A stretch of DNA of 64,000 bases, from positions 12,885,189 through 12,949,188 of the forward strand of contig NC_049993.1 of the NCBI RefSeq assembly GCF_000003815.2, read 5' to 3'. Below are positions 19,698-31,300 of the stretch, in pieces. A program made the position numbers and the translations under genes. This stretch comes from Branchiostoma floridae. Its lineage: Eukaryota; Chordata; Leptocardii; Amphioxiformes; Branchiostomatidae. How positions within the stretch are numbered: position 1 is the first letter of the stretch; the number at the start of each line of letters is the position of its first letter. The notes under the pieces were generated by a model. The model was given only the letters and a program-made list of their open reading frames with translations. It did not search any database and was not told the DNA's origin.

Positions 19698-22600
19698 TTA
19701 GCTTCTGTTTGCGACTGGTAGAAAGTGTTTCTTGCCGGAGATGTTGGGACGCGCTGACAGAATGGAGATAGCGTGTTCCCGGAGGAAGGTGTCCCACTGA
19801 ACAATCCTGCAAAGAAAAACATACATTTTTATCTCTTTATAATAATTATTCAGTTTGAAGAAGGTGCAGTTATAAATATGTTACAATGACATTATGTATA
19901 GCTATGGTTATATCTTAGCACTGTAGTTGTTGAAAGAATTGTAATACATGATCAGTTTTAGGTTTTCTTCCTATACTATCGTTGCTAAGGGCTACATCTT
20001 AAGCCTACATCACGTTTCCAAACCGGGGCCCGACCGGGCAGCTTTCGGGAACGAAAGGTATCATATAATAGACACCAAACTACGCAAGACGTTAAGAAAA
20101 TAGTCGTGTGTGTTATTTGTGTTTATTCTTCCGTATACATTTCTATTTTTCGTTTCCGCAAACAGTCCGACCGGGTCCTGGTTTGGAAATGACGTTATTT
20201 TTAATAGTATACTCACACAGACTCCACCAGTAGGTACTTGGTGTAGTCCCCATCCTTGGGTTCCAGTCTACAACAGAGAGGCATCGAGTTAGAGAGGGTT
20301 TATCTGACACTTATTGGAAGGTAAGAATCATAAATTTCTCTAGGTGAACGGAAACAAAACACTGTTTCTGAAAGCAACATACTACACTTCATACTGCAAA
20401 GAAAGTGAACAGTAATTGATTAATGAATAAGTAGTTGCGAAAAAGAAGGGTATGTATGGTTAGCCGGTGTAAATATGGCAGTATAGTGGGTAAGAAACAT
20501 TTTATTGTCCACCCCTTTGCCAGCGTGTAATGGAATGACCCTCCTTGAACAGAACACCATGTACCAGAAATACATTGGCGACTATGGCCCTGTCCTTGGT
20601 GCTGACGTGTTGATCAGAGAGCGTGGACTTATCATTCAGGGTTTTTGGCTTGCATTTCGTCAAAGGCATCCGCTAAATGTCTAACAATTGCACAGAATAT
20701 CAAAATCAACTGTCTGTGTTACCGTATAGTTCTCTCGAATATAATATAATATAAGATAATGTAAAGCTGTACAAACTGGCAAACTGGGCAATACGCAAGC
20801 GCTTCAACACAAACCCGAGATCACTGAACGCTCATAACATATCACAAGATTTATGGAATTGACATGACGCCATGCATTGAAACGAATTTAGCCATCATGG
20901 TAATTAGGAAAATTAGAAGCCATAAAGGCTATATAATTTCTTCAACGTTACCTTTCGTGCACAATTTCCCTACTTATCTCCGCCCAACAATAGCAGGCAA
21001 CAGGCAATCGACGCCAATTTTTCGCTATGTGTCAAGGGCGCCACCAAGCGGATTTAAGATTAACGGCATCACGGTAATATTGGCAATGAGATTGCAGCAT
21101 CAACATGACACACGGAGTTAGTTGCAGTTCTATTTTATCCTGCTGAGTGTTTGTGGCGTCCTTCTATCGCAACGAGTGAGAGAAGAATCTTGACAAACAG
21201 ACAGAAACTTGGTTAAAGGCTTATAGAGGTAAACAGGAATTTGTCAGGTGCTATTGCGTCTAGACCCCTCTACAAATGTCAAAATAATGCTGTCATTGAG
21301 TATTTAGAACACAGATAGTGCCATTGTAAAAGTGCTATTGTGCTATTGACCCCATAGCACTTTTTTTGTAGTTTCAATTGCCCTGTAACAAACTTACCCA
21401 AGACCAACCATCCACTGCTTGATGACTTCCTGGTAGTTAGCTTGTAGTAGCATTCCCTGACCGTTAAAGTCTTGTTCCTTGAAAATGTCCCGGATGCGTT
21501 TGATTTCTCTTGGGTTCAGCTGTTTGACCAGGTACTCCTGCATGGTGCACAAGTAACACAAAACTGTCATCACAAGAGTTCGTTGACCTCATACCTACAT
21601 GAAATGTTGAGAACGTTTGTAAATTCCTGGTGATTGGCTGGTGGTTGGGAGTAAGTGAGCAAGTCAGTCGTAGTTAGGGTGTGTTTTATGGAGTTTAGTG
21701 TGTCTAAAACTGGTCAGACTGCTCCAGACCTGCTGCCAAACTTGTTCGGCTGTTGGTCTTTAGACATGGTACTTCCGCTATGTGCAACCGAGCAATGAGG
21801 TAATGTTATCTGCATACTGAATACATTGTACCATGGAAATCCGTCTTTCCTTTGTCCAGGTGATCTCATTGAAAGAATACAGTCTCTGCAGTTCCAGAGC
21901 AAGCGGCTAAGGGGTCCTAAACCTATAGCTATATCACCTTTTTCATCAACAAAAGCCATATGTCATATTAAAGAATCAAGACCTCAAGAAGTTCTGCAGC
22001 AGTGCCAACGTCACACACCAGGGGCCCAAAATCAATGTTGACCACTGTCTTCCCAACAGTTACCCACATACCAAATATTATCATAATTCACCCCGAGGTT
22101 CAACGATTATATTGTCTTCAACTATCCGAATACACAAACCGACACCCAGAGACAGCTAGAATCTGACAGACACAATCAAAACAAAACCGACATAGTTGTA
22201 ACGAGAATATACGTTATCTAAGTGCGTGTGACACCGATAGCTAGTGCCAAAGCTCCATGAAATACTGCATGTTTCAGAGTATCAACTGTATCAACGCGGA
22301 ATGGGGAAAATTAAGTAGCGCTTTGCAAATTTGCTCTGGTAAAGACAACGAAAGGCGTCAAGCGTCAACAATTTGCCGGACGTGTAACTTTATACACAGT
22401 AGTGTGCTTAATGCAACAAATCGTGGGAAAGAGGTAGCTGCATATAAAACCTGCATTTGGGTGCGTCATATCATGTGATTCTTAAACGTACAAGATCTCA
22501 TGATCCCCCATTTACTGCGTTGCTGACCAAAAAGACTGTCGCATTTCAGTTTTTGAACATCGCAGTCATTCAAGACTCCAATCTTATGCAGTACGTGCTT

Positions 22601-25600
22601 TAACTCACCTGTAATATCAACAATGGAGTACAACAGATATTGTCTGTTCCCCCTGTTCTTTGTGTTCGGTGTGATAGCTGTGCTGTTTGTGTGTCTGGGT
22701 CTAACCATAGGCCTGGGACATAACACAAGTCCCGTGTTCATCAGTGAGACTGGGCAGTACCCTCCTGAGCAAGGAATCTTCACCATGACAAATAACATCG
22801 GCGCTGTCGGCATCGCTACAACACAGATTCTACACTATCGCTACGTCGCACAATATGGCGGACCGACCAGGCTGAACAAGGTTACCCTGGTAGTGGGGCT
22901 GTTAGCAGACCTGGGACTTAGTATTGCCGGCGCTTTTCAGATCAACAACATACCTGAGGTTCACGACTTAGGAGCAGCGATGACTTTTCTCCTTGGTACG
23001 ACATACGGGTGGCTACAGACTCTCCTCACGTACAAACTACGACATACTGGCACAACCATGGGTACATTCGGTCTGAGGTTGTTTCTATCGGTTCTCGTGA
23101 CGGGAACTTTGGTGCCGTTTTTAGTAACCTACAGTTTGTTAGCGGACACTCCAGACATGCGAGTAGTGCCTGTGACCTTAGAATGGATCCTGGCAATCTC
23201 GATGCTGACCCATCTGGCCACACTTGCGTGGGAGCTAAGGAAGGTGACAGCTATCGTCATTTCCTTGGACATAGAAGGGTTATTTGACGTACAGAAGAAA
23301 GCAAAGGCTTCTCTCTCTAGCATTTCGACAGAGACCATTTAGTAAGTACTGTACAAATGGCGAGTGGGGCGCATTTGTAAGCAAATATACCTTCAACAAT
23401 ATCTAAGTGCATACTACACTATACACATGGGCCATGCTAGTTTCAAAGCTCCACGAATACTCTATCGTTCGGAGTATTAACGACATATCAATAGGGAATG
23501 AGGAGGAAGATTATAAGTACATTTCGTACTTGATTCAATCATAACTATTTATTCTCTGAGGAATTATGACTTTAGTACCCGCTTCTGGAGTGGAATGCTC
23601 TTCTAAATGTAGAGCAGACTATATGTAGGTTCTATGAATTAAGTATTTGAATGAATGGAGAATTGAATGGAGACACAGTGAGGAGCTAAAGTTGAACATG
23701 ATGTTTCAACGACCATGAATAAAGCTTAGTATGCTAACCCAAGAAATCTTCAATGAGATTGGAATTCGAAATGCTGGACATTCTTTTTTTCATTGAGCAT
23801 GTTCCTTATGGAATAGCCATAACCATAAACTTACTTTTGGCTTCTTTTGTAAGAAGCGCACGCTCTCTGCTGTCACAAACTCCCACCAGCCGATAGACCC
23901 GTCCTTGTTTATGTCGATGTTGTCAAACTGCGACAGAAAATATCAAAACAGTGTGCATCAATCATACGAAGGCCCACAACGACAACAGTACAAGACTCTT
24001 TGTATGGCAGACAACAGAATTTTGCTTGACCAGCGTTTATGTAATTGCTTCAAATATATCGTTGTTTTTAAAGTATATATCCTATATTCTACAACCAATT
24101 ATTTTCGTAAACAAAAGGAGCATTATGTCAACTGCACAGAAAACAAGAAACAACAATTCGGCTTTCGTACCGCGTCTCTTGCTCCTTGTTCCTCTTCCTC
24201 GCTCAGTTCTCTGCCTTTCATCTGACGGCACAAGTTCTGCTGGAAGGCTACAAACTCATCCACACTGACCTGTGTGTCTGAAACGTAAATATCGACATTT
24301 ATTTACACACAGTGGCCTCGTCCGTAAAGTTTAGTATTGTATTTCGTAACTTCTTACCTTAGCTTGTAATCAAAACGCGACCTACGGGGACTTTTATCAC
24401 GATATAATACAGTGGAAACCTTCTAATTGTACACCCCATTTTGCTAGCGTACTTCGTGCAATTATCCAGGTGGTGCAATACTGCGAAGTTATCCAACTGG
24501 ACCACACCGGTTTTGGATTGCGTGCACTCACAAGATGTGTGCAGGAGTCCGTTGTGCAATTCACTGACTTCTCCTGTATATTCATCGAATGAATACTGAG
24601 TAGTGTGCCAGGGTCATACCTAGCGCCCCCTAGCCTATCACTGAATGTTAACACCCTTACTTTGGTCGGGATCGTGCTGGTCAAAGTTGTCCATCATAAG
24701 CTGGGTGTCCTCTTCCTCCAGTAGTAAACCGAGGTTTTCCTATGGTTCAGAAGATAGACAAGCATAATGTGTATGGACAACAAGCCTATAAATATTTTCT
24801 TTAACACTTGAATTATATTCTATCAGGTTGACAAACAAGTGAATGATAAAATTCAATGTTTTAGTAATCTTCTCTCACTTTACTTAAATTAGTAATGACC
24901 GATTCTACTTCGCACTGCAGCTAGGTGTGTGGGTAAAATAATCCACAAAATTCCATGAACATCATCCATGAAGGGTTTAGATGTGCCATTTGGGGCCGCG
25001 TTCTTCACAATGTAGCAGCGACACCTAGCTGCAGTGCCAATTACAACAAGTCACATTTGCCCCGAAGAAGGCGAAAGACGGTCACCGAAACGTCTTTGCT
25101 TGTGATTAAGAAAATTTTGTTGTTCTTCACTTTCCTCTGAATGCAGCTGCAGCAGCGCCCCCTTGCTGTAGTGCCTATTACAACAAGACACATTTGCCCT
25201 GAAGAAGGTGACAGACGGTCACCGAAGCTTCTTTGCTTTTGAATAACTTTGTTGCTCTTACTTTCTTTGTGTCTTCAATCACCCATTTAATAGCTCCGAC
25301 GACAGAAAAACTTAAGGCTTTCTTTCCTGTACAAATAAATGAGAAACCTACACGACTATTCCATGGCATGCCAGAAACGTTATACCCTATGTATACGTAA
25401 TACTTGATCAGATACCATTTCGAGTGGATAAAGACAACTGACTTTGTTTTTTATACGTCAAGCGAGGTGAGAGGGCAGGCAAAACTGTATCGTTATGAAA
25501 ACATGTGGTCGGGTTACGATTTCTTCCAGCTGTATTACAATTTCGTAAAAAAAATACTTAAATTTAGTCAATCACGCTTATTTATATAGATACTAAACCC

Positions 25601-27147
25601 TGTTTTTTTTCCAGGTTTTGAGGATTGACAAAAGAGCAGTTGGGCCTATCCGAGCCCCTTTACTTAAATGTAGATCTAATACTTGGCTACATCACAACAC
25701 GCTGATATTGACTACTAGAGTAACTGTATGATACACGAGTGTTTGCGTACTGGTATACATTATCAAATGTGTTGCGGCACCGGTGCGGCACTGTGGGTTT
25801 GGAAGATTAATCAACGAATTTCGATTACTCAACGAATTTCGAATTTTCTTACATTTTGTGTGTTTTTCGTCCTCTAAGTCATACTTTATTTAATATTGGA
25901 ATTATAACAAATAGGCGAAAATAACATAGCAGTGCGGCAGTGAACGAACCCCGCAGTGCCGCAGAGGTGCCCCAAGTGCAATGAGATATCGCCTACACAA
26001 AAATCTGATTTGTAACCATTTCAAGGAGCCAAATAAACGACCTTCAACTTCGTAAAACTCACACAGTCGAAGCAGCTCCAGCCCTTGTCGGTGTTGGCGT
26101 TCTCCATGGCTGCCATGGCGTGCTGGTCCCCCTTGTTCTTCCTGGTGAGACAGGACGTGTGACAGCACCGGCCGCACACGCGACACTCCAGCTTCACCGA
26201 GCTGTCGAACCCCGGGCAGCCGCGGACAGGGCACGAGCGGTCGGCGGAGGTCTGGACCATGCGGGGTAAAAAATTGGTGGCAGGGTTTTTCGTTTGTTTT
26301 GCATACCCGGTAAACCACCTTAAGGCATAACACACTATGTTTGTACTGAACAATACAAGCTGCATATGCTGACGGATTTATTTGATCCACTCACACCGGG
26401 AAAGATCCCTACTTTTTCCGATTTATGCGGTGGGTTCTTTAACGTGCTCGAGGTGTCGTTCTCCACAAACACTATAGCTAAACCTCCATTTAATGTCCTA
26501 TCCGAGGGACGTCCTTAACCGAAGCTAGGTACTCATTTACACCTGGGTAAAGTGAGGAAAGTCGTGTAAAGTGCCTTTCCCAAGGGCACAAGACCGGTGG
26601 CACTTCAACGGATTTGAACCCAGAACGATAGGTAGTCGATACGTTAAGGAAAGATCGACTATATTTGTGCTTGCGTTGTCTTTTTTTAGAAGAATACTTC
26701 AGCTGTACTGATAGTTGACACCCAACCCTTCAACAGTGGTTCTGTTCCAATTAAAACTTATAAACAGACGACACACTGCTCTAAACAACTCCATGGGGCG
26801 TAACACATATCAACACTAGCTTCTATGTTAAAATTGAATTACGTAAACATTATGTTCTAAAGATGTGACTGACACGAAGAACAGTAACGTCATTCAGGAT
26901 TCAAATAGACTAAAGAGCGTTGGCCAGAAATGGTGCCATTCAATTATACAATGCAAACACTACAAAATCTGCCGCATTGGCAATGCATCTGTGTCAAAAA
27001 ATACTGTCCGTATCCGCCTTATAGAAGACCAAATGACCCCCTTTATAACATAAAAGGCTGCACTCCTGTGTAAGAAGGTTACACGTGTCTAAGGTAATGT
27101 AGACTTTGTATAATACTTACATCAAGCTCTGCATCGTATGAAGCCAT
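19698..27147 (-). CDS. PHF24: PHF24/GINIP-like protein, copy A (zinc finger + EF-hands)
   Basis: Eight coding exons: 27147-27121, 26251-26063, 24739-24661, 24277-24171, 23927-23835, 21537-21398, 20267-20217, 19806-19698. Phases match throughout; product about 264 residues, against about 400 in human. Order: short N-terminus MASYDAELD; PHD-like zinc finger (ECRVCGRCCHTSC ... GWSCFDC); EF-hand with loop DPDQNTQVSVDE; second EF-hand with loop DINKDGSIGWWE; a helical block REIKRIRDIFKE; and the C-terminal signature VQWDTFLREHAISILSARPN, which parallels VDWPTFLQENVLYI of human PHF24. In vertebrates PHF24 binds active G-alpha-i; that role here is by homology. Both EF loops keep acidic or polar positions 1, 3, 5 and Glu12, so calcium binding is plausible. 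The start codon is the first ATG joining in phase. Confidence 0.88.
22623..23342 (+). CDS. DRAM/TMEM150 (Frag1/DRAM/Sfk1) family membrane protein, intronless and nested
   Basis: Single exon of 239 codons, ATG at 22623, TAG at 23340. About six hydrophobic helices (near residues 7-29, 51-73, 87-105, 115-135, 147-170, 182-205). Family blocks: VFISETGQYPPEQGIF after helix 1, FTMTNNIGAVGIA, GLLADLGLSIAGAFQ and FLLGTTYGWLQTLLTY, all matching the DRAM1/DRAM2/TMEM150 layout. Vertebrate DRAM proteins sit in lysosomal or plasma membranes and modulate autophagy; the role here is inferred. It lies wholly inside the 21538-23834 intron of PHF24-like A, on the opposite strand. A possible poly(A) signal AATAAA is at 23718. 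Lack of introns suggests a retrocopy origin, but the frame is intact. Confidence 0.88.
   Translation: MEYNRYCLFPLFFVFGVIAVLFVCLGLTIGLGHNTSPVFISETGQYPPEQGIFTMTNNIGAVGIATTQILHYRYVAQYGGPTRLNKVTLVVGLLADLGLSIAGAFQINNIPEVHDLGAAMTFLLGTTYGWLQTLLTYKLRHTGTTMGTFGLRLFLSVLVTGTLVPFLVTYSLLADTPDMRVVPVTLEWILAISMLTHLATLAWELRKVTAIVISLDIEGLFDVQKKAKASLSSISTETI
23718..23723 (+). promoter_or_regulatory. Candidate poly(A) signal of the nested DRAM-like gene
   Basis: AATAAA about 375 bp after the stop codon, on the gene's strand, the first canonical hexamer I noticed there. Position alone supports it. Confidence 0.45.
24985..25250. repeat. Two diverged tandem copies of an interspersed repeat
   Basis: TAGCTGCAGTGCCAATTACAACAAG..CCCGAAGAAGGCG..ACGGTCACCGAAACGTCTTTGC at 25026-25101 recurs as GCTGTAGTGCCTATTACAACAAG..CCTGAAGAAGGTG..ACGGTCACCGAAGCTTCTTTGC at 25162-25240. 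The GAAGAAGG(C/T)GA..GGTC core recalls the repeats in the UBE3C introns at 58683 and 61187. In a PHF24-like A intron. Confidence 0.6.
26388..26650. repeat. Dispersed repeat, copy 2
   Basis: Same ordered blocks as 1063-1220 (GATCCACTCACACCGGG; GGGTTCTTTAACGTGC; GAAGCTAGGTACTCATTTACA), continuing into CAAGACCGGTGGCACTTCAACGGATTTGAACCC. The end has a tRNA-like GGATTTGAACCC box, so a SINE origin is possible. In intron 1 of PHF24-like A. Confidence 0.55.
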
Positions 27148-28364
27148 CCTAAGAACCACACACTCTCCTTAAAGATCTCTTCAATAGTTCTGTAACAAGT
27201 TGAGCAGGGCTACAGCCGTTGGGTCAGGCAAGAAAACAGTTTTACTCCGGTACGGTAACCTGATAACTCCCCCCGCCCGCCATGAATGCACGTGTTTGTG
27301 GTTTAACTTGTCTTTCTTAAGAACGCTACGTCGCACGTGGTGTAGTCTTTCTGTGGCCATTCAAAAGGCGTTCGTCTGTGAGGAAAGAAAAACACTTCCA
27401 CTCATTGTGTGTTAAGTCTCGTTGTATAAAGAAAATTGTTACCTGTAAATATTTCATTGGAAGATTTAATCTTGTCAGAAATACCAATATTTTCGCCTTT
27501 CGTTGGAAATGGCTTCTTTTTTAGACCGACGCCAATGTTGTTATGGTGAGGACTAAGAAAGATCAACAAAGTAATACTTTGAAACAGCTAGATCAACGAA
27601 GCTACTTATCCCCAAAATAGCACAAAAGAAGAGCTTATCCCTCGCGGTTGGAGGGATTTTCTGATATTACCGCCTCGTTATACTGCTGACTGAGGTTAAC
27701 CAGCTGCCATTGTGACTGTAAACTGTTTTTCTCCTGTAGCACATTTGGGTCAAGTGACGGATTATCAAATAGCGTCTCCTGTTCCTAACTGGCTGCGCAT
27801 GTAAAGAGGTTGCTGAAAATTTGACCAGGTAGAAGTCAAGCAGGTTTTAGTACTACAGCAAACACTTTTCTTTAAGCTGGTTCCGAAAGGTAACTAAAGC
27901 TATGTTCTCTTTTCTGGGGGGAGGGGGAGCAGCCACTAAGCCATAACACTCAAAGACAGCTAGTACGGCGGACCATAAGTACAAAATTGCAAGAAATAGG
28001 GGGTATTTAAAAATGCAAACATTGCATTCAATTTGTTTATTCCAAGCACAATATATCACAAACTAATCCTCAATATTTGAACTAGCAGTCAATTTTATTG
28101 CATCTACAACTGTTGTTGTCCAAACTGGCGATCTCACAGTTCTCAATACTAACACAAGCATCTATTTTACGTATGGATATCTTATATCTTACTAGATAAT
28201 AAAAATCTAGACTTTTCAATACCAGCACTTTTTACAATAGCATTAGATTACACTTACTTAGATTATCATTTGTGCGGAGTGCTTCATGGTTTACTATATA
28301 TTATATTGGTCAATAGCTCTCGTGTCGTCCACATCGCCCCCTCCCCCTTGTGTAACAGTTCTCC
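27148..28364. other. Spacer between the PHF24-like paralogues
   Basis: About 1.2 kb between the stop of copy B and the start of copy A, on the same strand. Should hold the promoter of A and the 3'UTR of B. No coding signal recognised. Confidence 0.5.
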
Positions 28365-31300
28365 TCAGCTCTTCCTCTTGACCGGTAGGAAGTGTTGTTT
28401 GCCGACGTTGTTTATCCGAGCCGCGATGATGGTGACGGCGTGTTCCCGGATAAAGGTGTCCCAGGGAATCACACTGGTATAGAACAGAAGAATACATTAT
28501 GTTGGAAAGATTTTCTATTAGCATGGGAGTTTATCTAGGTTGTAACGTTAACGTTACAGAATGTATTGAAAAAAAAATTGTAACTTTGTTCCAACACAGA
28601 AAGAGTGGAATTGAACTGGGTCCTCAGTTCGTCTGACCTGAGGAATGGTGGAAAATTTTGTCTAATGAATCTTTTGCGTGAATCAAGTTTTTTAAAAGTC
28701 CTTGACTCTGGGTTGAATTGCGAACAATTTACACACCGTGATTCATAGACATGAATTATCACTTTTAGATGGCAAAAGTCTAACTCGGATTCAGTGTTTG
28801 CGCTTCATTTATTTAGTCGCAGTTTGTCAACAACAGGAACAACAACAACAGTAACGAAAACAGTCGCATGTACCATGATGACGTCAGCAGGTACTTGGAG
28901 TAATCTCCATCCGGGGACTCCAGGCTGCCATGGAAACAAAAAGGTCATGGTCAGGATTATACCATGGATGGAGGGGGGGTGTATACGGGCATGTCCTACT
29001 TTTGAAGTGGAAGTTCAATATTCAGTAGAAAAAGTTTGGGGATCATCTTATGTATCGTGATTCGTAATCGCTGCAACACTCTCTAGCATACAAAAGCGTT
29101 TACTTGCCCTGTCCTTGGTGCTGATTGGTCAATCCTGTCCTATTGCAAGACAAACAATCCATGGACATCCCATCAAACTGCTTGTTTTGAATTATTTTAT
29201 CTAAAAAGCATTATGTGTGTCACCCACCCGACACTATTCATCCACTCCTTCATGACCTTGACAGCCTCTTCACGGTCAAGGACGCCATGATAGCTCATGT
29301 CGTTGGCCTTGAAGATGTCCCGGATGCGCTTGATCTCTCGTGGTGTCAACTGCTTCAAGACGTACGACTGGAAAAGAAGACAGCGAAGAATATATTTGAA
29401 GATAGGCATCTAAGATTCTATAAGATCTTAACTTAACCAAATATTCACTATTTCATTGGTGAAAATTTCGTTTATAAAATGACGTCATGACAATCTGACC
29501 TTTGGCTTCTTGTTGAGAAAATGGATGCTCTTTGCCGTAAGGAACTCCCACCAGTTAATGGCGCCGTCCCCGCTGATGTCGATGTTACCGAACTGTTGAA
29601 GAAATACGACATGAAGGTTGTCAAAGATCTAGACACTTCAGTCGATAGTTGTTGACTGGATGATCCTTTGGATGAGCAAGTATGGGAGCGAGCGATCTTA
29701 AACTAATGATACCAAAATGCAGTATGAGGTATCTGACTCCTCCCCTCATCGCGGGCCAAAGTTTCCACTTTTGTAGGCGTGGCCTCTAACCGGCTGTTTG
29801 AGAATCGGCTTTACCTAGATAAAACATTTAGATAGGCGACTCTTTGACTGGCTGGTAGCTGGTTAGAGCCGACAAAAGAAGCAACCTCAAACCCGTATAG
29901 CAGAGTCTCATCAAGGTACTCTTTATTCAAGCAGAGACTAACGGGGGAGATCGTCACCTTTTTCTTATATGCCGTGTATGACAGAACAAGAAAGCATGTT
30001 TCCCCCATCAATCTCTGCTTGGAGAGCATGTTGTAAGGCTTTGTAAAGGAGAATGACAAAACTTTTCCGTACCAGTTCCCGCTCCTCCTCCTCTCTTTCT
30101 TTACTCATCTCGATTCCTTCCGACTCCAGACACAGGTCCTTCTGGAACTCTATGTACTCCTCAACTGTGATCTGGGTACCTGCGTAAAAATAATTATTAT
30201 ACACAGTTGTAGAAAACATTATTGATACTCATAGAATTGGTTTTGAAATGAGAAGAAAGTTAGGGATAAGAGATGCAAGCTTACTTTGGTCCGAGTCGTA
30301 TTCGTCGAACTTGTCCATCAGCATACTCGTTTCATACTCGTCTAAAAGTTGTCCTAGATTTTCCTATAAAAACACAAAAAGAACAATATCATTGCAATAA
30401 CCTTCTATGTAATCCTGCTAAGTATTGAGTGAGTGCATGAGAGAGGGGAGTGAAACAAAAAGAGAGGGGGCGAGAGAGACAGACAGACAGAGAGATAATG
30501 GGCTATTGTACATTATGGAATATGTTCTGAGACAGTCTGCGCCGGCAGTAGTCCAAAAAGTGCCATGATAATGATCTTCATGATTGAGGGCGCTGAAAGG
30601 AAAAAGGAGAAGCAGACAGACAGACGGACGGACAGACAGGCAGGTAGACAGAAAGACAGACAGAAAAACAGACAGGCAGGCAGACAGACAGACAAACAGA
30701 CAGAAGACAGAAAAAAGACAGATAGATGGACAGAAAGACAGACAAAAAAAAACTGACAGACAGACAAACAGAGGGGGAGGAATTATTAGAATACAACATT
30801 TCAAGTCCTTACGCAGTCGGCGCATGTCCATCCGGCCTCCGTGTCCGCCCGTTTGGAGGCCTCCATGGCCTGCTCGTCCCCGCGGTACCTCCGCTCGAAA
30901 CAGTTGGTGTGGCAGTTCCGCCCGCACACCCGGCACTGGATCTTAGCTGACCGCTCGAAGCCTTTACATATCGTACAGGTCACGTCTGTGGTGATCTGAA
31001 GAAAAGATCAAGACATACAATTTCACAGATCAAAGAAGATCAAAATTAATCTTTTGAGGTCGTTATTCTATGATTTAAATGAATGTTGGTATCAGTAATT
31101 TTGTAGACTGTCTCTGAGCTTAGCCCCTGCTACAGTAGCCTGATTAAATCGCGCTTACAGCGGCCCGCCCAACATCCACCCGGCCCCAGTTATAACAGCC
31201 TCGGAGATCGAAGTTTGTGTGACACTGACTTTTGCTTGTTTGTTTGTTTGTTTTGAGTAGCCGGTAAATAAACACTACAGTAGAGACTCACTGGCCACTG

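Noticed and set aside
30418-30946. Ser/Leu/Cys-rich frames around 30.6 kb on both strands
   Set aside because: Low-complexity translation of the CAGA microsatellite next to the zinc-finger exon.
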